This document shows, in pieces, positions 61,451 through 64,000 of a stretch of DNA of 64,000 bases. The stretch comes from Curtobacterium poinsettiae (GTDB taxonomy: Bacteria > Actinomycetota > Actinomycetes > Actinomycetales > Microbacteriaceae). Location of the stretch: assembly GCF_025677645.1 (NCBI RefSeq), contig NZ_CP106880.1, forward strand, positions 1 to 64,000. The letters run 5' to 3'. The stretch's first letter is position 1. Each line of letters opens with the position of its first letter. The notes beneath the pieces are model-generated. The model did no database searches and was not told the origin of the DNA. It saw only the letters and a program-made list of their open reading frames with translations. Both the position numbers and the translations under genes were made by a program.

Positions 61451-62613
61451 GCAGCACGCTGCCCGAAGAGATCGTCGAACTGTTCGGCGATGACCCACAC
61501 CCGGAGAGGAGCTGGCGACTGCTTGCACCGGTCGATCAGCACTTCGTCGAGCAGATCGCACTGCGCGCCGGTACCGACCCCGGCCGCATGACCCGAGTTG
61601 ACTTCCTCCGCCTCGACGCTGACGCTCGACGCCGACGGGAACGCCGCATGCAGCAGTGGTACCAGTCATGGCCCTACATGCGGACCGGCCAATACCGCCT
61701 CGCCGAACGGCGCATCGCGGCCCTCCCCGAACCGAAACCGGGACGAGCACCCGACCTCCTCGCAGCTCCCTTCATCACCGGTGAGTCAGGCGTCGGAAAG
61801 ACCTTCTTCCTGAAACACGTCGCGATGCGCGCCATAACCGAGTCCGCATGGAACCGCCGGCTTGATCTCGAAGACGGTCTCGTCGAGTCCGACCCCACGT
61901 ACCGGTCAACCTGGCGACCGGTCATCTGGCACTCGCTGCAGGGCAACCCCACACCGAAGTCCCTCTTCCGAACGCTTTGCTCGAGTCTCGGCGTCCCCAC
62001 CGGCGACGACCCGCATGCGTCCTTCACCATGGCCGCGCAGCGTCACGGGGTGCGGTGGATCTTCCTCGACGAGATGCAGATGGTCAACTACGACGGCCAA
62101 TACGGGCGATACCTCCACGACGCGCTCAAAGCGCTCCAGAACCAGGGTTTCCGGCTCGTGATGGGCGGCCACAACATGCGCAGCGTGTTCCGGCGGCAGA
62201 AGACCGCGGCGCAGAACGCCGCACGCATGCAATCAGAGGCGCGGTGGGCGTTCATCGACTTCTCACGGTACGAGCACCGGACGCCGCAACAGGTGAAGGA
62301 ATGGCGAACGCTCCTGGGCCGGCTGGACGACCGACTGCGGCTCGAGGGTCACGAACCCGGGGAACGAGTCCTCAGCGAGCGGTTCGAGGAATATCTCTGG
62401 GTGTCCACGCTTGGATACGCCAACTCTCTTGCAACCCTCGTCACCGACGCCTGCATCGGGGCGATGCGAACCCCATCTCAGCGCATCACACGGGCGCTGC
62501 TCGATGACGGTGGCGTGGAAGACCGCGTAGCGCAGGGCCGACAAGAGCGAATACGGCTCTGGGAGTCGGGCCGGCTCTCGTGGTCCACCGACTGGCCGGC
62601 ATGGGCAGTATGA
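61447..62613 (+). CDS. tnsC: TnsC/TniB-like AAA+ ATPase
   Basis: A 388-residue AAA+ protein from GTG 61447. Walker A is GESGVGKTFFLK (about residue 118), Walker B WIFLDEMQMV (about 204), and a sensor-like LVMGGHNMRSVFRRQ follows. TnsC forms ATP-bound filaments on target DNA and recruits TnsAB to the site chosen by TniQ. It overlaps tniQ by ATGA. Confidence 0.92.
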   Translation: MSSTLPEEIVELFGDDPHPERSWRLLAPVDQHFVEQIALRAGTDPGRMTRVDFLRLDADARRRRERRMQQWYQSWPYMRTGQYRLAERRIAALPEPKPGRAPDLLAAPFITGESGVGKTFFLKHVAMRAITESAWNRRLDLEDGLVESDPTYRSTWRPVIWHSLQGNPTPKSLFRTLCSSLGVPTGDDPHASFTMAAQRHGVRWIFLDEMQMVNYDGQYGRYLHDALKALQNQGFRLVMGGHNMRSVFRRQKTAAQNAARMQSEARWAFIDFSRYEHRTPQQVKEWRTLLGRLDDRLRLEGHEPGERVLSERFEEYLWVSTLGYANSLATLVTDACIGAMRTPSQRITRALLDDGGVEDRVAQGRQERIRLWESGRLSWSTDWPAWAV

Positions 62614-64000
62614 CCCGCGCACCCAACCAGCCCTACAAAATCGGCGCAGCCGACGTCCGTCCACTGGGAACTACGATCACCGTGTTCGAGCACGAATGGT
62701 TGCCGAGCCTCTTCCGCCGGATCGGGTACTTCTACGGTCAACCGGCCGTCGTCATCGCCCACTGGTGCGGCTTGTACGACCTCCCCCGCACGTTCCGGGA
62801 CCGGCTGCCAAACGTGCTCCACCCCAAAGCCACCGCAGGCATCACGGGCGGACTCGACTGCGACCCGCAGCTACTCCAAACAACCGTGATGTCGCACCTC
62901 GCACCGGACCTCGTCGCGATACGCCCAGACGGGAAGCCCTCCCAATCACATAACTGGACTCGCGGCGGCGGGACAAGGTACTGCCCGGAGTGCCTCGCGG
63001 AACGACCCGGCGTCTTCTACACCTACTGGCGCACATGGTGGGCCTTCCTCTGCCTGAAGCACCACACACCCCTCCGCGACGACTGCCCCGCGTGCAGTAG
63101 CCCCATCATCGAAGCCAACATCATGGAGGTCGAGAGCCGTAACCCGAACCAGTGCCACGCAGCACTCCCCTTCGGAGGCATCTGCGGGCACACCCTCACC
63201 AAAAGCTGGCCTGAAGCGCCGGTTCTCGACTCGAGCCCCGCCTATCGGGCTCAGGTCGCTTTATCGAAGGCCTGGGTCGAAACGGACCGCCGCCGGCGTG
63301 TGGTCGACACGAGCACGCTTCGCGGTATCGCCATCGCACTTCTTGGAACGCGGGACATCGACCTGGTCAGCAGCCTGTCGGACGTCCCACGAGACGCGCT
63401 CGAGGGACTCATTGAGGACACCGAACGGATCGGCACCACACCGCCTCGCGACGCGCTCGCGATGAGCGCGCTCATTGGGGCGGCACACCGCCTTGCAACT
63501 GACCCCGAGCCAGAGGTCAGTGCGACGATTCGGCGCATCACGTTCTCGCGACCCGTCCGCACCACCCAGGAGCTGTCGGGCCCCGGCAGCGCATCGCACC
63601 TCCTCGAGTTCTGGCCAGGCATCGGCGCGCCCATGCGAGGGAGAGTGCTCCGGGCGCTCGACGGAGACCTTCCCGACATGCAACGGCTCGTGCACGCCAC
63701 CGCCGTGTCGCCCGGCTTCGCGGAACTCATCGTCGCTTTTGAGAAACCGGACCCACGGATCGAGCGCACCGGGTGGTCGTGGAACACCCTCGCCCTGGCG
63801 ACCGAACAACCCCTCACCGACGTCCTCATTCCACCTCTCATGTGGCCGACCTGGGCGAACCCCCTCGGCGTCGACAACATCACCGATCCCTCCGCTTTAC
63901 AGCGAGGACTCGCGGACGCGCTCCGTGTCGCCGGTGTTGGAATCGAAGGCGGTAGCGAACGAATCGCCGGGATCGGCCGGAAGCTCCGCCCTTCCATGCT
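62610..64000 (+). CDS. tniQ: TniQ/TnsD-like target selector (partial at window end)
   Basis: An open frame of 463 codons reaching the window end. TniQ-family marks are the N-terminal FEHEWLPSLFRRIGYFYGQP and a zinc module with YCPECLAERPGVFYTYWRTW, FLCLKHHTPL and CPACSS. In Tn7-like elements TniQ/TnsD binds a specific DNA site or a partner complex and loads TnsC. Its length beyond 460 residues suggests a TnsD-type protein that reads DNA itself. No CRISPR or Cas12k/Cascade gene is nearby. Confidence 0.88.
   Translation, partial: MTRAPNQPYKIGAADVRPLGTTITVFEHEWLPSLFRRIGYFYGQPAVVIAHWCGLYDLPRTFRDRLPNVLHPKATAGITGGLDCDPQLLQTTVMSHLAPDLVAIRPDGKPSQSHNWTRGGGTRYCPECLAERPGVFYTYWRTWWAFLCLKHHTPLRDDCPACSSPIIEANIMEVESRNPNQCHAALPFGGICGHTLTKSWPEAPVLDSSPAYRAQVALSKAWVETDRRRRVVDTSTLRGIAIALLGTRDIDLVSSLSDVPRDALEGLIEDTERIGTTPPRDALAMSALIGAAHRLATDPEPEVSATIRRITFSRPVRTTQELSGPGSASHLLEFWPGIGAPMRGRVLRALDGDLPDMQRLVHATAVSPGFAELIVAFEKPDPRIERTGWSWNTLALATEQPLTDVLIPPLMWPTWANPLGVDNITDPSALQRGLADALRVAGVGIEGGSERIAGIGRKLRPSM

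Noticed and set aside
57735..64000. CRISPR-associated transposon
   Set aside because: No repeat-spacer array or cas gene is visible in the window; TniQ is large and TnsD-like.

Overview
The window is high-GC DNA from an actinobacterium. Gene families, dense ATGA/GTGA start-stop overlaps and the virulence gene set point to a plant-associated Microbacteriaceae (Clavibacter/Curtobacterium type). The first 20 kb look like the backbone of a conjugative plasmid: a TraG/VirD4 coupling protein, a MobF/TraA relaxase-helicase, a ParB-like protein, a VbhA-Fic-HNH cassette, and many small plasmid-type proteins (DUF4913, LPD29, DUF3846, DUF4190). No replication initiator is seen. Genus and replicon are inferences; no rRNA, tRNA or chromosomal marker is present.

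Layout. 1-21 kb: plasmid backbone. It includes two related, about 200-nt structured 5' leader elements on the minus strand (15671-15861 and 18345-18555), each ending about 25 nt before the start codon of an unrelated gene. 21.6-22.9 kb: an intact IS3-type insertion sequence that replaced the 5' end of a membrane-protein gene.

23-41 kb: a visibly less GC-rich virulence region. It has a translationally coupled GH12 endoglucanase-expansin pair, a GH28 polygalacturonase, three chymotrypsin-fold secreted serine proteases and several secreted proteins of unknown function. Two of the latter form a four-cysteine paralogous family. The region also carries a stand-alone Lsr2 dimerisation domain, a full-length Lsr2, two 258-bp non-autonomous mini-IS copies, and remnants of IS110, YhcG/DUF1016, FMN-binding and ApbE genes. 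A 24-bp palindrome lies upstream of the GH12-expansin operon. An 18-nt identical part of it lies upstream of the first protease, and weaker versions lie upstream of a four-cysteine gene. This suggests a shared regulator whose gene is not in the window.

42.8-45.1 kb: two overlapping tyrosine recombinase genes, the second apparently inactive. 45.4-57.5 kb: a defence island with a CBASS system (Cap2-like E1/E2 fusion, CD-NTase, divergent HNH-SAVED Cap5 effector), a type ISP restriction-modification enzyme with an overlapping partner gene, a TRAFAC-like GTPase with a small coupled partner, and an orphan MbcA/ParS-type antitoxin. 57.7-64 kb: a Tn7-like transposition operon (HTH protein, TnsA, TnsB, TnsC, TniQ), with TniQ running off the window end.

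How the parts work together: the backbone genes would move the replicon between cells. The virulence block supplies cell-wall loosening and degradation (expansin, GH12, GH28) plus secreted proteases. Lsr2 and its truncated relative could silence and de-silence this lower-GC block. The recombinase pair and the Tn7-like operon bracket the defence island, though neither can be shown from this window to have carried it.
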